37,839 bases of DNA. Source: Lutibacter sp. (GTDB lineage Bacteria > Bacteroidota > Bacteroidia > Flavobacteriales > Flavobacteriaceae). The notes under the pieces were generated by a model. It was not told where the DNA came from and did not search any database. It saw only the letters and a program-made list of their open reading frames with translations. This document shows positions 1 to 8,877 of the stretch, one piece after another. A program made the position numbers and the translations under genes. The DNA lies in the NCBI GenBank assembly GCA_014859175.1, contig JACUUQ010000005.1, forward strand, positions 1 through 37,839. Reading direction: 5' to 3'. The number at the start of each line of letters is the position of its first letter. Positions within the stretch are counted from its first letter, which is position 1.

Positions 1-1
1 A

Positions 2-2035
2 TTGATGACGTTGCCCGGCGTTAATAACAACAACGAATTAAGCACCCAATACAATGTGCGCGGCGGAAACTTTGATGAAAATTTGGTTTATGTGAACGGC
101 ATTGAAGTTTACCGGCCTTTTTTGGTGCGATCCGGACAACAGGAAGGTTTGAGTTTTGTGAATAGCGCCATGGTGCAAAACGTCAATTTTTCAGCAGGCG
201 GATTTCAAGCAAAATATGGCGACAAGCTTTCTTCGGTTTTAGACATTACTTACAGAACACCAACAGAATTGGCAACCACCATAAATGCAAGTTTATTGGG
301 CGGAAGCGCAACTGTGGAAGGCGTTATGCTCCAAAATAAATTAAGTGCTATTTTTGGCATAAGATACCGGGATAATAGCTTGTTTATCAACAGCAAAGAC
401 ATTATCACAACCGCAAATCCAAATTTTACAGATGCGCAAACATTTTTGTCTTATGCGGTAAATCCGAAGTTAAAAATCGATTTTCTGGGAAATTTTTCGC
501 TCAACAATTACAATTTTACGCCACAATCACGGAGAACAAAATTTGGAACCATCAGCAATCCGCAGGAATTGATTGTTTATTATGAAGGCCAAGAAAAAGA
601 CAAATTCAAAACGGTTTTTGGCGCTTTAAAAGGAAGCTATGCGGTGAATGAAAATTTGAATGTCATTCTAACAACTTCAAGCTATCACACCATTGAAGAA
701 GAACATTTCGATGTTTTGGCCAGTTATAATTTGGGCGAAGTGAACAGCGATTTTGGTTCAGACAATTTTGGGGATGTTGTCTCTTTAAAAGGAATCGGCT
801 CACAATTAAGTCACGCCCGAAACGATTTAGACGCTTTAATTGCCAATTTTGAAATTAATGGCGCCTTCAAAAAAAACAGCCTTCAAATAGATTTTGGCAT
901 AAAATATCAAAATGAAGACATAAAAGACCGCGTAAACGAGTGGGAAGTGATTGATTCTTTGGGATTTAGTGTGCGACCGCCTAATTTCGTTTCTAACAAC
1001 CAGCCTTATGAGCCTTTTACAGGCGAACTGCTTCCTTTTCAAAGTATCAATGCTAAAAATCACGCCAAAATAGACCGATTGGTTTGGTTTGCGCAATACA
1101 GCAAAAATGCTTTTTGGAACAATCATAAAATTTGGTATAATGTTGGTTTGCGTTCACATAACTGGAACGTGAATGGCGACAATATAGAAACTGTAAACCA
1201 AATTATTTATAGTTTGCGCGGGCAATTCGCCATAAAACCGGATTGGGAAAAAGATATGCTTTTCAGAATTTCTGGTGGCATGTACAACCAACCGCCATTT
1301 TACAAAGAACTAAGAAACCAAACCGGAACCGTAATTCCGACAGTGGATACCCAAAAATCATTTCAAATAGTTTTAGGAAACGATTATGGTTTTAACTTAT
1401 GGGAAAGGCCTTTTAAATTGGTTTCTGAAATTTATTACAAACATTTAACGGATGTAAATACCTATACAGTTGACAATGTAAAAGTGCGTTACAGCGCCGA
1501 TAACAATGCGAAGGCTTACGCTACAGGAATTGATTTAAGGTTGAACGGCGAATTTGTTCCCGGAACGGAAAGTTGGGTGAGCATCGGATTTTTAAAAACA
1601 GAAGAAAATAAAAATAACCAAGGTTATATTCCCCGTCCGACCGACCAACGTTTTAAATTTGGCATGCTTTTTCAGGATTATGTACCAAACATCCCAAACA
1701 TTAAAATGTACTTAAATTTGGTTTTTAACACTGGCGTTCCAGGTGGTTCTCCCTCCTATTCAAATCCGCACCAATTCCAAAACCGACTAAATGCTTACAA
1801 AAGAGCCGATATCGGAATTTCTTATGTTTTTACCGAGGCCAAAAACCAATATAAAAGTGGCTGGAAAAGCAACTTAAAAGATTTTTCTGTAGGTTTTGAA
1901 ATCTTCAATATGTTCGATGTGCAAAATGCCATCACAAATACTTGGGTTCGCGATGTGTATTCCAAACAATTTTACGGCATCCCAAATTATATGACCCAAC
2001 GTGTGCTGAATATAAAAATGGATGTGAAGTTTTAG
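2..2035 (+). CDS. TonB-dependent outer-membrane receptor, 5' end missing
   Basis: The reading frame is open from the window edge, so the signal peptide, any carboxypeptidase-like N-terminal domain and the TonB box lie outside. The visible part begins in the plug domain (NVRGGNFDENLVYVNGIEVY, then AGGFQAKYGDKLSSVLDITY, typical of plug domains), followed by about 550 residues of alternating polar/aromatic strands expected of a 22-strand barrel. It ends VLNIKMDVKF, a normal aromatic-terminated outer-membrane barrel end. The family takes up siderophores, vitamins, glycans or peptides using TonB energy. No SusD partner is adjacent on the visible side, and the substrate cannot be read from this part. 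The class is secure. Confidence 0.93.
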   Translation: MMTLPGVNNNNELSTQYNVRGGNFDENLVYVNGIEVYRPFLVRSGQQEGLSFVNSAMVQNVNFSAGGFQAKYGDKLSSVLDITYRTPTELATTINASLLGGSATVEGVMLQNKLSAIFGIRYRDNSLFINSKDIITTANPNFTDAQTFLSYAVNPKLKIDFLGNFSLNNYNFTPQSRRTKFGTISNPQELIVYYEGQEKDKFKTVFGALKGSYAVNENLNVILTTSSYHTIEEEHFDVLASYNLGEVNSDFGSDNFGDVVSLKGIGSQLSHARNDLDALIANFEINGAFKKNSLQIDFGIKYQNEDIKDRVNEWEVIDSLGFSVRPPNFVSNNQPYEPFTGELLPFQSINAKNHAKIDRLVWFAQYSKNAFWNNHKIWYNVGLRSHNWNVNGDNIETVNQIIYSLRGQFAIKPDWEKDMLFRISGGMYNQPPFYKELRNQTGTVIPTVDTQKSFQIVLGNDYGFNLWERPFKLVSEIYYKHLTDVNTYTVDNVKVRYSADNNAKAYATGIDLRLNGEFVPGTESWVSIGFLKTEENKNNQGYIPRPTDQRFKFGMLFQDYVPNIPNIKMYLNLVFNTGVPGGSPSYSNPHQFQNRLNAYKRADIGISYVFTEAKNQYKSGWKSNLKDFSVGFEIFNMFDVQNAITNTWVRDVYSKQFYGIPNYMTQRVLNIKMDVKF

Positions 2036-2049
2036 CTATTGTTGATTTG

Positions 2050-2077
2050 TTATATGTTATAAGTTAAATGTTAAAAA
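2050..2077. repeat. Degenerate 7-nt tandem tract
   Basis: Four exact-register heptamers TTATATG, TTATAAG, TTAAATG, TTAAAAA follow the TonB receptor stop codon. This is one of several heptamer tracts in this window; function unknown. Confidence 0.6.
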
Positions 2078-2166
2078 AAATAGCAAGTATTTGTCAATTA
2101 GCTAACTGTCTGATTTTTTTATGCTTAATCGATTATTTTATTAACTAAAGTTTAATTTACTTTAAA

Positions 2167-2194
2167 CTTCGGTCTTCTGACTTCTGTCTTCGGA
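2167..2194. repeat. Degenerate 7-nt tandem tract (CTTCKGW type)
   Basis: Four heptamers in register: CTTCGGT, CTTCTGA, CTTCTGT, CTTCGGA, just beyond the 3' end of bcp. The phrase CTTCGGTCTTCTGACTT occurs again at 15731-15747, beside the tRNA-His terminator. Confidence 0.65.
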
Positions 2195-2206
2195 CTATTT
2201 ATTACT

Positions 2207-2659
2207 CTATCCTAAAATCTGGCTCGAATGCTCTTTCGTTTTAACTTTTGTGATCATGTCCTCAATAATTCCATTTTCATCAATCACAAAAGTAACTCGG
2301 TGAATTCCGTCAAATTCGCGGCCCATAAATTTCTTTGGTCCCCAAACACCAAAAGCATTGATTACTTTTTTGTCTTCATCTGCCAATAACGGGAATGGCA
2401 ATTTGTATTTCTCCATAAAATTTTGCTGGCGCTTTGCCGAATCTGCACTAACACCCAAAATCTCATAACCTTTTGCCAAAAATGACTGATAATTGTCCCG
2501 TAAATTACAAGCTTCCATGGTACAGCCGGGTGTGCTTGCTTTCGGGTAAAAAAACAACACCAATTTTTTTCCTTTATAATCTGATAATTTTACGGTATTT
2601 CCCTGTTGGTCAAGCGCTTCAAAATTTGGCGCGGCGTCGCCTATTTTTAATGTTGTCAT
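2207..2659 (-). CDS. bcp: Thiol peroxidase, BCP/PrxQ-type peroxiredoxin
   Basis: 150 residues, the usual length of the BCP family. These cytoplasmic enzymes reduce hydrogen peroxide and organic hydroperoxides, with thioredoxin as the usual reductant. The active site reads FFYPKASTPGCTMEACNLRD: the peroxidatic Cys is residue 46 within the TPGCT motif and the resolving Cys is five residues on (C51), the intramolecular disulfide pattern of the alpha-helical BCP class. The ATG at 2657-2659 fits the family start MTTLKIGDAAPNF. It is monocistronic, convergent with the TonB receptor and divergent from nth. No regulator site was recognised. Confidence 0.95.
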   Translation of the reverse strand: MTTLKIGDAAPNFEALDQQGNTVKLSDYKGKKLVLFFYPKASTPGCTMEACNLRDNYQSFLAKGYEILGVSADSAKRQQNFMEKYKLPFPLLADEDKKVINAFGVWGPKKFMGREFDGIHRVTFVIDENGIIEDMITKVKTKEHSSQILG

Positions 2660-2667
2660 ATGTTTAA

Positions 2668-2695
2668 GTTAAAAGTTATATGTTATTGGTTAGGC
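2668..2695. repeat. Degenerate 7-nt tandem tract (GTTANNN type)
   Basis: Heptamers GTTAAAA, GTTATAT, GTTATTG, GTTAGGC in exact register, immediately upstream of the bcp start codon in the bcp-nth divergent spacer. Its position means it would be in or near the bcp leader. Confidence 0.55.
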
Positions 2696-2802
2696 ATTAT
2701 TTTTTTAAAAATTGAAAGTTAAAGCGTTAAAATGATAAATAAAAGAAATTGTTAATGAACCTTACAAAAATAAAGAAACTTTGTACTTTTAAACCCTGAA
2801 CG

Positions 2803-2826
2803 GACAAGTCGCGACTTGTCTCTACG
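2803..2826. repeat. REP-like palindrome with TCTCTACG shoulder
   Basis: An 18-bp perfect palindrome, GACAAGTCGCGACTTGTC (2803-2820), runs into TCTCTACG. The 13713 hairpin beside the RAYT has the matching shoulder CGTAGAGA on its left side. The shape (short perfect palindrome with GTAGAGA/TCTCTAC ends) is that of REP elements mobilised by RAYT transposases in Bacteroidota. Here the left shoulder has decayed. It sits 15 bp before the nth start codon. Confidence 0.6.
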
Positions 2827-2840
2827 TAAATAAATAAAAA

Positions 2841-3488
2841 ATGACCAAAGCCGAAAAAGTTCAATTTGTAATTGACACCCTCGAAAAAATATATCCAAAT
2901 CCGCAAATACCGCTTCACCATAAAGATCCTTACACCTTATTGATTGCTGTTTTATTATCGGCACAAAGCACTGATGTTGGCGTCAATAAAATCACGCCAA
3001 AATTATTTGCAAAAGCCGACAATCCTTATGATATGGTAAAACTTTCGGTGGAAGAGATTCGTGAAATTATAAAACCTGCGGGCTTATCTCCAATGAAATC
3101 TAAAGGAATATATGGCTTATCGAAAATATTGATTGAAAAACATAACGGACAAGTGCCTCAAAATTTTAAAGACTTGGAAGAATTGCCGGCTGTTGGACAT
3201 AAAACAGCGAGCGTGGTGATGTGCCAGGCTTTTGGAATTCCAACTTTTCCTGTGGATACGCATATTCATCGTTTAATGTATCGGTGGAATTTAACCAACG
3301 GGAAAAATGTGGTGCAAACAGAAAAAGATGCCAAAAGATTATTTCCGGAGGAATTGTGGAACAAACTGCATTTACAAATTATTTATTACGGTCGGGAATA
3401 TTCGCCTGCAAGAAGTTGGAATCAGGAAAAAGATATTATCACAAAAACAATTGGAAGAAAGGTATTTTTATCAAAAAACCCACTTTAG
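2841..3488 (+). CDS. nth: Endonuclease III-type DNA glycosylase/AP lyase lacking the iron-sulfur cysteines
   Basis: 215 residues. The helix-hairpin-helix LPAVGHKTASVV places the catalytic Lys at residue 121, and FPVDTHIHRL gives the catalytic Asp at 139, so this is a bifunctional glycosylase/AP lyase for oxidised pyrimidines in base-excision repair. In the E. coli enzyme a C-terminal loop holds four Cys binding a [4Fe-4S] cluster. The equivalent stretch here, YYGREYSPARSWNQEKDI, has no cysteine, so no cluster can form. From memory this variant occurs in other Bacteroidota. Start is the ATG at 2841; no better upstream start exists. The stop codon lies inside a terminator-like hairpin. Confidence 0.93.
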   Translation: MTKAEKVQFVIDTLEKIYPNPQIPLHHKDPYTLLIAVLLSAQSTDVGVNKITPKLFAKADNPYDMVKLSVEEIREIIKPAGLSPMKSKGIYGLSKILIEKHNGQVPQNFKDLEELPAVGHKTASVVMCQAFGIPTFPVDTHIHRLMYRWNLTNGKNVVQTEKDAKRLFPEELWNKLHLQIIYYGREYSPARSWNQEKDIITKTIGRKVFLSKNPL

Positions 3489-3504
3489 GTTATAAAGTGG
3501 GTTT
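3476..3504 (+). terminator. Hairpin terminator overlapping the nth stop codon
   Basis: Perfect 11-bp stem AAACCCACTTT (3476-3486) with AAAGTGGGTTT (3494-3504) and a 7-nt loop. The last sense codons of nth and its TAG stop (3486-3488) lie within it. The T-run on the plus side is short (TTT, then CC). The A-run on the other side (3473-3478) would serve as a T-run for minus-strand transcripts, including the small ORF at 3515, so it may act in both directions. Confidence 0.7.
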
Positions 3505-3514
3505 CCAAAGAACA

Positions 3515-3655
3515 TTAATTCAAATGTAATTCAATATGGTTGTTTTTGTTGGTTTTAACTATCCGCAATTGCTTGGAATAGTTGAGCAAATATTGAATTA
3601 TTTCGGGTCTGGGCTGCTCCATCATAGGAGACTTTTGAGCGTAAAGTTTCATCAT
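3515..3655 (-). CDS. Small conserved-looking protein of 46 residues
   Basis: An ORF between nth and the sigma factor, on the sigma-factor strand and 56 bp downstream of it: MMKLYAQKSPMMEQPRPEII, continuing QYLLNYSKQLRIVKTNKNNH and ending IELHLN. The composition is protein-like (amphipathic helix EIIQYLLNYSKQL, then a short beta strand), with no Cys and no signal peptide. I have the impression that a similar short protein accompanies ECF sigma genes in other flavobacteria, but I cannot verify that here. A downstream hairpin (3476-3504) would terminate its transcript. Possible roles, such as a sigma regulator or translation-related peptide, are not supported by any motif. The start could be either of the tandem ATGs (3655 or 3652). 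Confidence 0.55.
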   Translation of the reverse strand: MMKLYAQKSPMMEQPRPEIIQYLLNYSKQLRIVKTNKNNHIELHLN

Positions 3656-3711
3656 AAATAGTTGGTTTATACTACTTAAACGATAAAAATTTACCTTTAT
3701 TGTAAAATAAA

Positions 3712-4296
3712 TTAATTTACTAAAATAATATTGTGCTTTTCTATTAATTTTCTCAAATTAATTAACGCGTAACGCATTCTTCCTAAAGCTGTATTGATGC
3801 TCACATCCGTATTTTCGGCAATTTCCTTAAAACTCATGTCTCTGTACATTCGCATTAACAACACTTCTTTTTGATCGTCGGGCAATTCTTCAATTAAATT
3901 GCGAACATCTTCCAAAATCTGACTTTTAATAATCTGATTTTCAGCAGTTAACATATCATCACTCAAAACATCAAAAATATCAAAATCATCCGTATTGTTA
4001 AACTTTGGCAATCTTTTATTTCGTCGAAAATGATCAATTATCAGGTTATGCGCAATACGCATGACCCAAGGCAAAAACTTACCTTCTTCATTATAAGCAC
4101 CTCTTTTTAAGGTGTTTATGACTTTAATGAATGTGTCTTGAAAAATATCCTCGGCGACTTCCCTGTCTGAAACTTTAGACAGTATAAAACTAAAAATTCG
4201 TTGCTTATGACGAATTATTAAAATCTCTAACGATTTTTCATGTCCATTGATGTAATTGTTGACTAAAACGCTGTCAAGAATAGTTTTACTTTCCAT
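3712..4296 (-). CDS. ECF-family RNA polymerase sigma factor
   Basis: 194 residues with the two-domain ECF layout. Region 2 spans about residues 20-95 (VAEDIFQDTFIKVINTLKR, then FLPWVMRIAHNLIIDHFRR). Region 4 spans about 130-185 (LPDDQKEVLLMRMYRDMSFK, then a helix-turn-helix ending INTALGRMRYALINLRK). It directs core polymerase to a subset of promoters. No anti-sigma gene with a transmembrane segment follows, only the 46-residue ORF, so it is not the FecI/FecR arrangement. The ATG at 4294-4296 is preceded by a leader containing CCAACCCCTATAATG, which resembles the C-rich leaders of other genes here. Confidence 0.93.
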   Translation of the reverse strand: MESKTILDSVLVNNYINGHEKSLEILIIRHKQRIFSFILSKVSDREVAEDIFQDTFIKVINTLKRGAYNEEGKFLPWVMRIAHNLIIDHFRRNKRLPKFNNTDDFDIFDVLSDDMLTAENQIIKSQILEDVRNLIEELPDDQKEVLLMRMYRDMSFKEIAENTDVSINTALGRMRYALINLRKLIEKHNIILVN

Positions 4297-4510
4297 AATT
4301 TAAATACATTATAGGGGTTGGTTAATTGTGTATTTATCTAATTTTATAAAAAGTAATGTTGCAGAATAGGCGTTTTTTTAAGGATTTCTATAACAAATAT
4401 CAGTAATTATTTTCAGAAATACAATTTTTTTTGGATAAAATTAAAATTTCTCGCCGCTCTAAAAATTTAAATCCTTTGTTTATTGTTTTTTTTATTGAAT
4501 ACAAATAGGC

Positions 4511-4545
4511 TTTGCATAAATTTTAAAATTTTGTCAGTACCTTTG
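4511..4545 (+). promoter_or_regulatory. Candidate uvrA promoter
   Basis: TTTG at 4511-4514 and TACCTTTG at 4538-4545 (perfect TAnnTTTG -7 element), spaced 23 nt, slightly longer than the usual 19-21. Predicted start of transcription is near 4552, 17 nt before the uvrA ATG. The gene also has a rare SD-like AAGGA five nt upstream of its start. No SOS-box-like palindrome is visible. Confidence 0.6.
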
Positions 4546-4568
4546 CATTTATTCAGTTTTTAAGGAAA

Positions 4569-7352
4569 ATGACTCACAATATAGCGGCACTAAGTCCAAA
4601 GAAAAACATACTCATTAAAGGAGCTAAGCTTCATAATTTAAAAAATATTGATGTTGCCATTCCAAGAAATAAATTGGTGGTCATCACCGGACTTTCAGGT
4701 TCAGGAAAATCGAGTTTGGCCTTTGACACCTTGTTTGCGGAAGGACAACGACGTTACGTTGAAAGTTTATCGTCTTACGCTCGCCAGTTTTTGGGAAGGC
4801 TGAACAAACCAAATGTTGATTATATTAAAGGCATTTCGCCGGCCATTGCCATTGAGCAAAAGGTGAATTCCACCAATCCGCGATCTACAGTTGGCACTTC
4901 AACAGAAATTTATGATTATTTAAAATTGATTTTTGCAAGAATTGGGAAAACCTATTCGCCTGTTTCAGGAAATGAGGTAAAAAAAGAAACCGTAAGCGAT
5001 GTCATCAATTACATTAAAAGTTTAGCCCTAAACACCAAAGTTTTGCTTTTATCGCCCGTTCATATTCCGGAAGAAAGAAGTTCGCTGCAAACCTTAAAAA
5101 TACTGGCGCAACAAGGTTATTCCAGAATAAAATACAAAGGCGAAATTGTAAGAATTGAAGAAGTTCATACGGAAATTGAACACGATTTTTATTTGGTGAT
5201 CGACAGGATTGTGGTTCAGGATAACGAAGATTTTTATAACCGATTGGGAGATGCTGTGCAAACTGCTTTTTTTGAAGGAAAAGGAGAATGTATTATTGAA
5301 GACTTAAAAGCCGAAAAACAAACAACTTTTAACAACAAGTTTGAATTGGACGGCATCCAATTTTTGGAACCTAACACACATTTATTCAGTTTTAACAATC
5401 CTTACGGCGCTTGTCCGGCCTGCGATGGTTTTGGAAACGTAATTGGCATTGATGATGATTTGGTGATTCCAAACACTTCCTTGTCTATTTATGAAAATGC
5501 CATTTTACCTTGGAAAACAGATTCGTTTGCACAATATAAAAGCGACCTGATTGACAATGCGTACAAATTTGACATTCCAATTCACAAACCTTGGTTTCAG
5601 CTTTCTGAGGAACAAAAACAACTAATTTGGAACGGAAATATATCTTTCCAGGGAATTCACGATTTCTTCAAGTATTTAGAAGAAAAAAGCTATAAAATTC
5701 AATACCGCGTAATGCTTTCCCGCTATCGCGGAAAGACAAAATGTGCGGTTTGTAACGGAAAAAGATTGAGACCAGAAACCAACAACATTAAAATTGACAA
5801 TAAAAATATTAATGAGCTGGTTGATTTGCCGCTGAATGAATTGGCTGATTTCTTTAAAAACATACAACTTAATGCTTACGACCAACAAATTGCCAAACGA
5901 TTGCTGACAGAAATCAACAACCGATTACAATTTTTAAATGATGTGGGTTTAAGCTATTTAACCTTAAACAGAACTTCAACAACCTTGTCAGGCGGTGAAA
6001 GTCAACGCATTAACTTAGCAACTTCACTGGGAAGCAGTTTGGTGGGTTCTATGTATATTTTAGATGAGCCAAGCATTGGATTGCATCCAAAAGATACGGA
6101 ACGGCTGATAAAAGTATTGAAAGATTTGCGCAATTTGGGAAATACCGTTATTGTGGTTGAACACGATGAAGATATTATGAAAGCGGCCGATTTTATTATT
6201 GATATTGGCCCTGAAGCCGGAACTTTTGGCGGGGAAATTGTGGCCGAAGGAAATTACGAGGAAATTTTAAAATCCGAGTCGCTGACAGCAAAATATTTAA
6301 ATCATCAGTTAAAAATTGAAGTTCCAAAAGTCAGAAGAAAATCCAACCAAATCATTGAAGTGATTGGCGCCAGGGAACACAATTTAAAAAACATCAATGT
6401 TACTTTTCCTTTGAACAGTTTAACCGTGGTAACAGGTGTTTCAGGAAGCGGAAAAAGCACCTTGGTCAGTAAAATATTGTATCCTGCGATTCAAAAACAA
6501 TTGGGCGGTCACGGAGAAAAAGTTGGTCAGTTTACCGAGCTAAAAGGTGATGTGAAAACCATAGAAAATATAGAGTTTATCAACCAAAATCCGATCGGGC
6601 GCTCAAGTCGCTCAAATCCGGTCACTTACGTAAAAGCTTTTGATGATATCCGTACCTTATTTGCTGCAGAAAAATTATCAAAAATAAGAAACTATCAGCC
6701 AAAACATTTTTCTTTCAATGTGGAAGGCGGCAGGTGTGAAACTTGCAAAGGCGACGGAGAAGTGACCATTGAAATGCAATTTATGGCCGATGTGCATTTG
6801 GAATGTGAAGCCTGCAAAGGAAAACGATTTAAAAAAGAAGTGTTGCAGGTAACCTTTCAGGGAAAATCCATCAATGATGTTTTAAACAGCACCATTGACG
6901 ATGCCGTTACTTTTTTCACAAAACACAGAGAAACAAAAATTGCCAAAAAATTAAAACCGTTGCAAGATGTTGGATTGGGCTATGTTATGCTGGGGCAATC
7001 ATCTTCTACCCTTTCCGGCGGTGAAGCGCAGCGCATTAAACTGGCTTCATTTTTAGTGAAAGGAACACGGCAGGAAAAATCGCTTTTTATTTTTGATGAA
7101 CCAACTACAGGTTTGCATTTTCACGACATCAAAAAACTCCTAAAATCCTTTAATGCACTCATTGAAAACGGCCATTCCATTATTGTGATTGAACACAATA
7201 TCGATTTGATAAAATGCGCCGATTACATTATTGATTTGGGCAAAGAAGGCGGAAAATTGGGGGGTGAACTCATTTTTCAGGGAACGCCGGAAGCGCTCAT
7301 AAAATGCAAGGAATCTTATACGGCGCCATATTTGGCTGAGAAATTGAAATAA
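4569..7352 (+). CDS. uvrA: Excinuclease ABC subunit A
   Basis: 927 residues, near the usual length. UvrA is the damage-sensing ATPase of nucleotide-excision repair and hands lesions to UvrB. Two ABC modules are visible: Walker [10 protein letters not shown] at residues 41-49 with signature [12 protein letters not shown], and a second [11 protein letters not shown] with [12 protein letters not shown]. Zinc-binding pairs are complete: CPAC and CAVC in the first insertion, CETC and CEAC in the second. Walker B regions read [11 protein letters not shown] and [10 protein letters not shown]. It is monocistronic and convergent with the TPR gene. Bacteroidota often carry a second UvrA paralogue, and this could be either copy, but no active-site feature is missing. 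Confidence 0.97.
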   Translation: MTHNIAALSPKKNILIKGAKLHNLKNIDVAIPRNKLVVITGLSGSGKSSLAFDTLFAEGQRRYVESLSSYARQFLGRLNKPNVDYIKGISPAIAIEQKVNSTNPRSTVGTSTEIYDYLKLIFARIGKTYSPVSGNEVKKETVSDVINYIKSLALNTKVLLLSPVHIPEERSSLQTLKILAQQGYSRIKYKGEIVRIEEVHTEIEHDFYLVIDRIVVQDNEDFYNRLGDAVQTAFFEGKGECIIEDLKAEKQTTFNNKFELDGIQFLEPNTHLFSFNNPYGACPACDGFGNVIGIDDDLVIPNTSLSIYENAILPWKTDSFAQYKSDLIDNAYKFDIPIHKPWFQLSEEQKQLIWNGNISFQGIHDFFKYLEEKSYKIQYRVMLSRYRGKTKCAVCNGKRLRPETNNIKIDNKNINELVDLPLNELADFFKNIQLNAYDQQIAKRLLTEINNRLQFLNDVGLSYLTLNRTSTTLSGGESQRINLATSLGSSLVGSMYILDEPSIGLHPKDTERLIKVLKDLRNLGNTVIVVEHDEDIMKAADFIIDIGPEAGTFGGEIVAEGNYEEILKSESLTAKYLNHQLKIEVPKVRRKSNQIIEVIGAREHNLKNINVTFPLNSLTVVTGVSGSGKSTLVSKILYPAIQKQLGGHGEKVGQFTELKGDVKTIENIEFINQNPIGRSSRSNPVTYVKAFDDIRTLFAAEKLSKIRNYQPKHFSFNVEGGRCETCKGDGEVTIEMQFMADVHLECEACKGKRFKKEVLQVTFQGKSINDVLNSTIDDAVTFFTKHRETKIAKKLKPLQDVGLGYVMLGQSSSTLSGGEAQRIKLASFLVKGTRQEKSLFIFDEPTTGLHFHDIKKLLKSFNALIENGHSIIVIEHNIDLIKCADYIIDLGKEGGKLGGELIFQGTPEALIKCKESYTAPYLAEKLK

Positions 7353-7476
7353 GTGCCTATAGTTTAAAGTGCCTAAAATGCCTAAAGTTAAGCTGTTCTA
7401 TATTTTGTTATTAATTTAACTCGAAAAACTTTTAACTCTAAGTACTCCAAACTCTAGGCACTTTAAGTACTTTTTT
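7352..7476 (+). terminator. Convergent-gene spacer with inverted repeats and a weak terminator
   Basis: AGTGCCTATAGTT (7352-7364) is repeated inverted at 7450-7462 with one mismatch. Within the right half, AAGTACT (7440-7446) can pair with AGTACTT (7466-7472) and is followed by a T-run, so it may end uvrA transcripts. The rest consists of the 7-nt phrases seen elsewhere. The spacer separates uvrA from the convergent TPR gene. Confidence 0.4.
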
Positions 7477-7484
7477 ATTTAAAA

Positions 7485-8171
7485 CTACTGTTTGGTTTCA
7501 GCATTCAAAGCATCCAACTTGGTTTTTGCCAACACAAATTCAGGATACAATTTTATGGCACGTTCAAAACTTAGTTTCGCCTCATTGTTTTTATTCAAAT
7601 TTTGTGCAATTATTCCTTCCAAATAAGCAATTGCGGCTTTCAAATCAACATTTTGGTTATAATTTTTATTCACCTGAAAAGTTATTTTCACTTGCCCGTC
7701 ATCAGGAAGTTTGTCAGCTTTTTTAATAGTTGCATAAGCCTCTTCAAACTTATTCAAGCCAAACTGCAATCCGGCCAAATTATAGGCGTGATAATTGTTA
7801 TTTGTTTTGGAAAATAATTTTTGGTAGGCCTCCGCAGCTTTTTCCGTTGCCCCCATAGATTCCAGTGAAATAGCGTTCATCTCGAGAAATTCCAAATGAT
7901 CAGGCTTGCTTTTCAAAATATCGTTGGTAACCAAAAAGCAAGAAATATAATTTCGGTCGTTAAAATACAAATAGGCCAAACTGTCTTTATAAACACTTTT
8001 CGGACCTTCCAGCATAATCATGGAATACATGGCATTTGTGGCAACATTTTTATCGCCATAAGACAAAGCCTGCTTTATCTTTTGTTGTTCAAATTCAACA
8101 CTGCCATTATTTTGAGCTACTGCAGCAGCAGCAATTACAAAAGAAATTATGGTAAAAATACGTTTCATCAA
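7485..8171 (-). CDS. Secreted tetratricopeptide-repeat protein
   Basis: 228 residues. An N-terminal signal peptide (MMKRIFTIISFVIAAAAVAQ) suggests export to the periplasm. The mature part is all alpha-helical with at least three TPR-like helix pairs (around LEFLEMNAISLESMGATEKA, AYNLAGLQFGLNKFEEAYAT, and AKLSFERAIKLYPEFVLAKT). TPR proteins bind partner proteins. No enzymatic domain is present and the partner is unknown. It stands alone, convergent with uvrA. Start is ATG at 8171, or 8168 for the second Met. Confidence 0.85.
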   Translation of the reverse strand: MMKRIFTIISFVIAAAAVAQNNGSVEFEQQKIKQALSYGDKNVATNAMYSMIMLEGPKSVYKDSLAYLYFNDRNYISCFLVTNDILKSKPDHLEFLEMNAISLESMGATEKAAEAYQKLFSKTNNNYHAYNLAGLQFGLNKFEEAYATIKKADKLPDDGQVKITFQVNKNYNQNVDLKAAIAYLEGIIAQNLNKNNEAKLSFERAIKLYPEFVLAKTKLDALNAETKQ

Positions 8172-8343
8172 TTTTAGTTTAAATATTAAAGAGCGAAAAT
8201 ATTAAATTAATGCTAAAAACAACATATTTAACTAAATATAAATTCGTGATTTTGAATTTCAAACGGTCAATTGCTTTACTTCTTCGGAGAATATTTACTA
8301 AAAATGGCCAGGTTCTATTTAAAACAGCGTTTGTGCAGGAAAT

Positions 8344-8429
8344 GCGTTAGGGAGTGAAGTGAAAATCCTTTTATTGCCATTTCGCAATAAAAGATTGCAA
8401 CGAAAAGCCCGACCCTTGTGGGAACGCCC
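8344..8429 (+). repeat. Structured intergenic repeat, copy A (possible ncRNA)
   Basis: An 86-nt element in the otherwise gene-free stretch 8172-8649. It begins GCGTTAGGGAGTGAAG and ends with AACGAAAAGCCCGACCC, a short CCC/GGG hairpin and AACGCCC. The ends GCGTT and AACGC pair. Inside is a perfect 10-bp hairpin, CTTTTATTGC with GCAATAAAAG. Copy B at 14722-14811 on the other strand keeps the end blocks and pairing but has a different internal-hairpin sequence, which supports a selected RNA or DNA structure. I recall similar sequence between genes in many flavobacterial genomes. It may match the Flavo-1 RNA motif, but I cannot check that here. Confidence 0.7.
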
Positions 8430-8649
8430 AAAAAGTATAAATAAAAATTGGGGTACTTATTAGAATTAAACCATAAAAATCAACCATTGAAGTTAATTTA
8501 TTCAGCTTATGTAAAGAAATTTTTATTCATGTGTGAATAATGTAAATTATTACGATAATTGTGTAATACTTCATGTTTTGATAAAGGCCATCTTTGTTGT
8601 TCCTAAAAAAAATTATTAAACACAGTAAAACCACTAAAAAATAAATAAA

Positions 8650-8877
8650 ATGAAAAATACTAAAATGAAAAATTTCGTCGGGTTCTTTATTATAACTGTT
8701 GCCTTATTGATAATGGGCTGTAAAGAAACACCGGTGGAAAAAGAAGTCATCATTGTGCCCGCCAAAACTGTTGTAATTGAAAAAGAGGCGCCTGCAAAAT
8801 CAACTTCCATCAGCTTAGATAAAAAAGGTGTAGAGTTAAAATCGGAGGAATTAGATGTGAAAATAAAAAATGACTAA
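8650..8877 (+). CDS. Small lipoprotein of unknown function
   Basis: 75 residues: a positively charged start, a hydrophobic stretch and the lipobox LLIMGCKE (Cys 24), followed by a charged, Lys/Glu/Val-rich tail with two similar phrases (EKEVIIVPAKTVVIEKEAPA). It should be lipidated and anchored in the inner or outer membrane. The tail is probably disordered. ATG at 8650 or 8665; the second gives a shorter n-region. It converges on sbcC. No recognised family. Confidence 0.7.
   Translation: MKNTKMKNFVGFFIITVALLIMGCKETPVEKEVIIVPAKTVVIEKEAPAKSTSISLDKKGVELKSEELDVKIKND

Noticed and set aside
2752-2964. ORFs of 64-70 codons antisense to the start of nth
   Set aside because: Shadow frames of nth and of the REP palindrome; Phe/Leu/Arg-rich without protein-like pattern.
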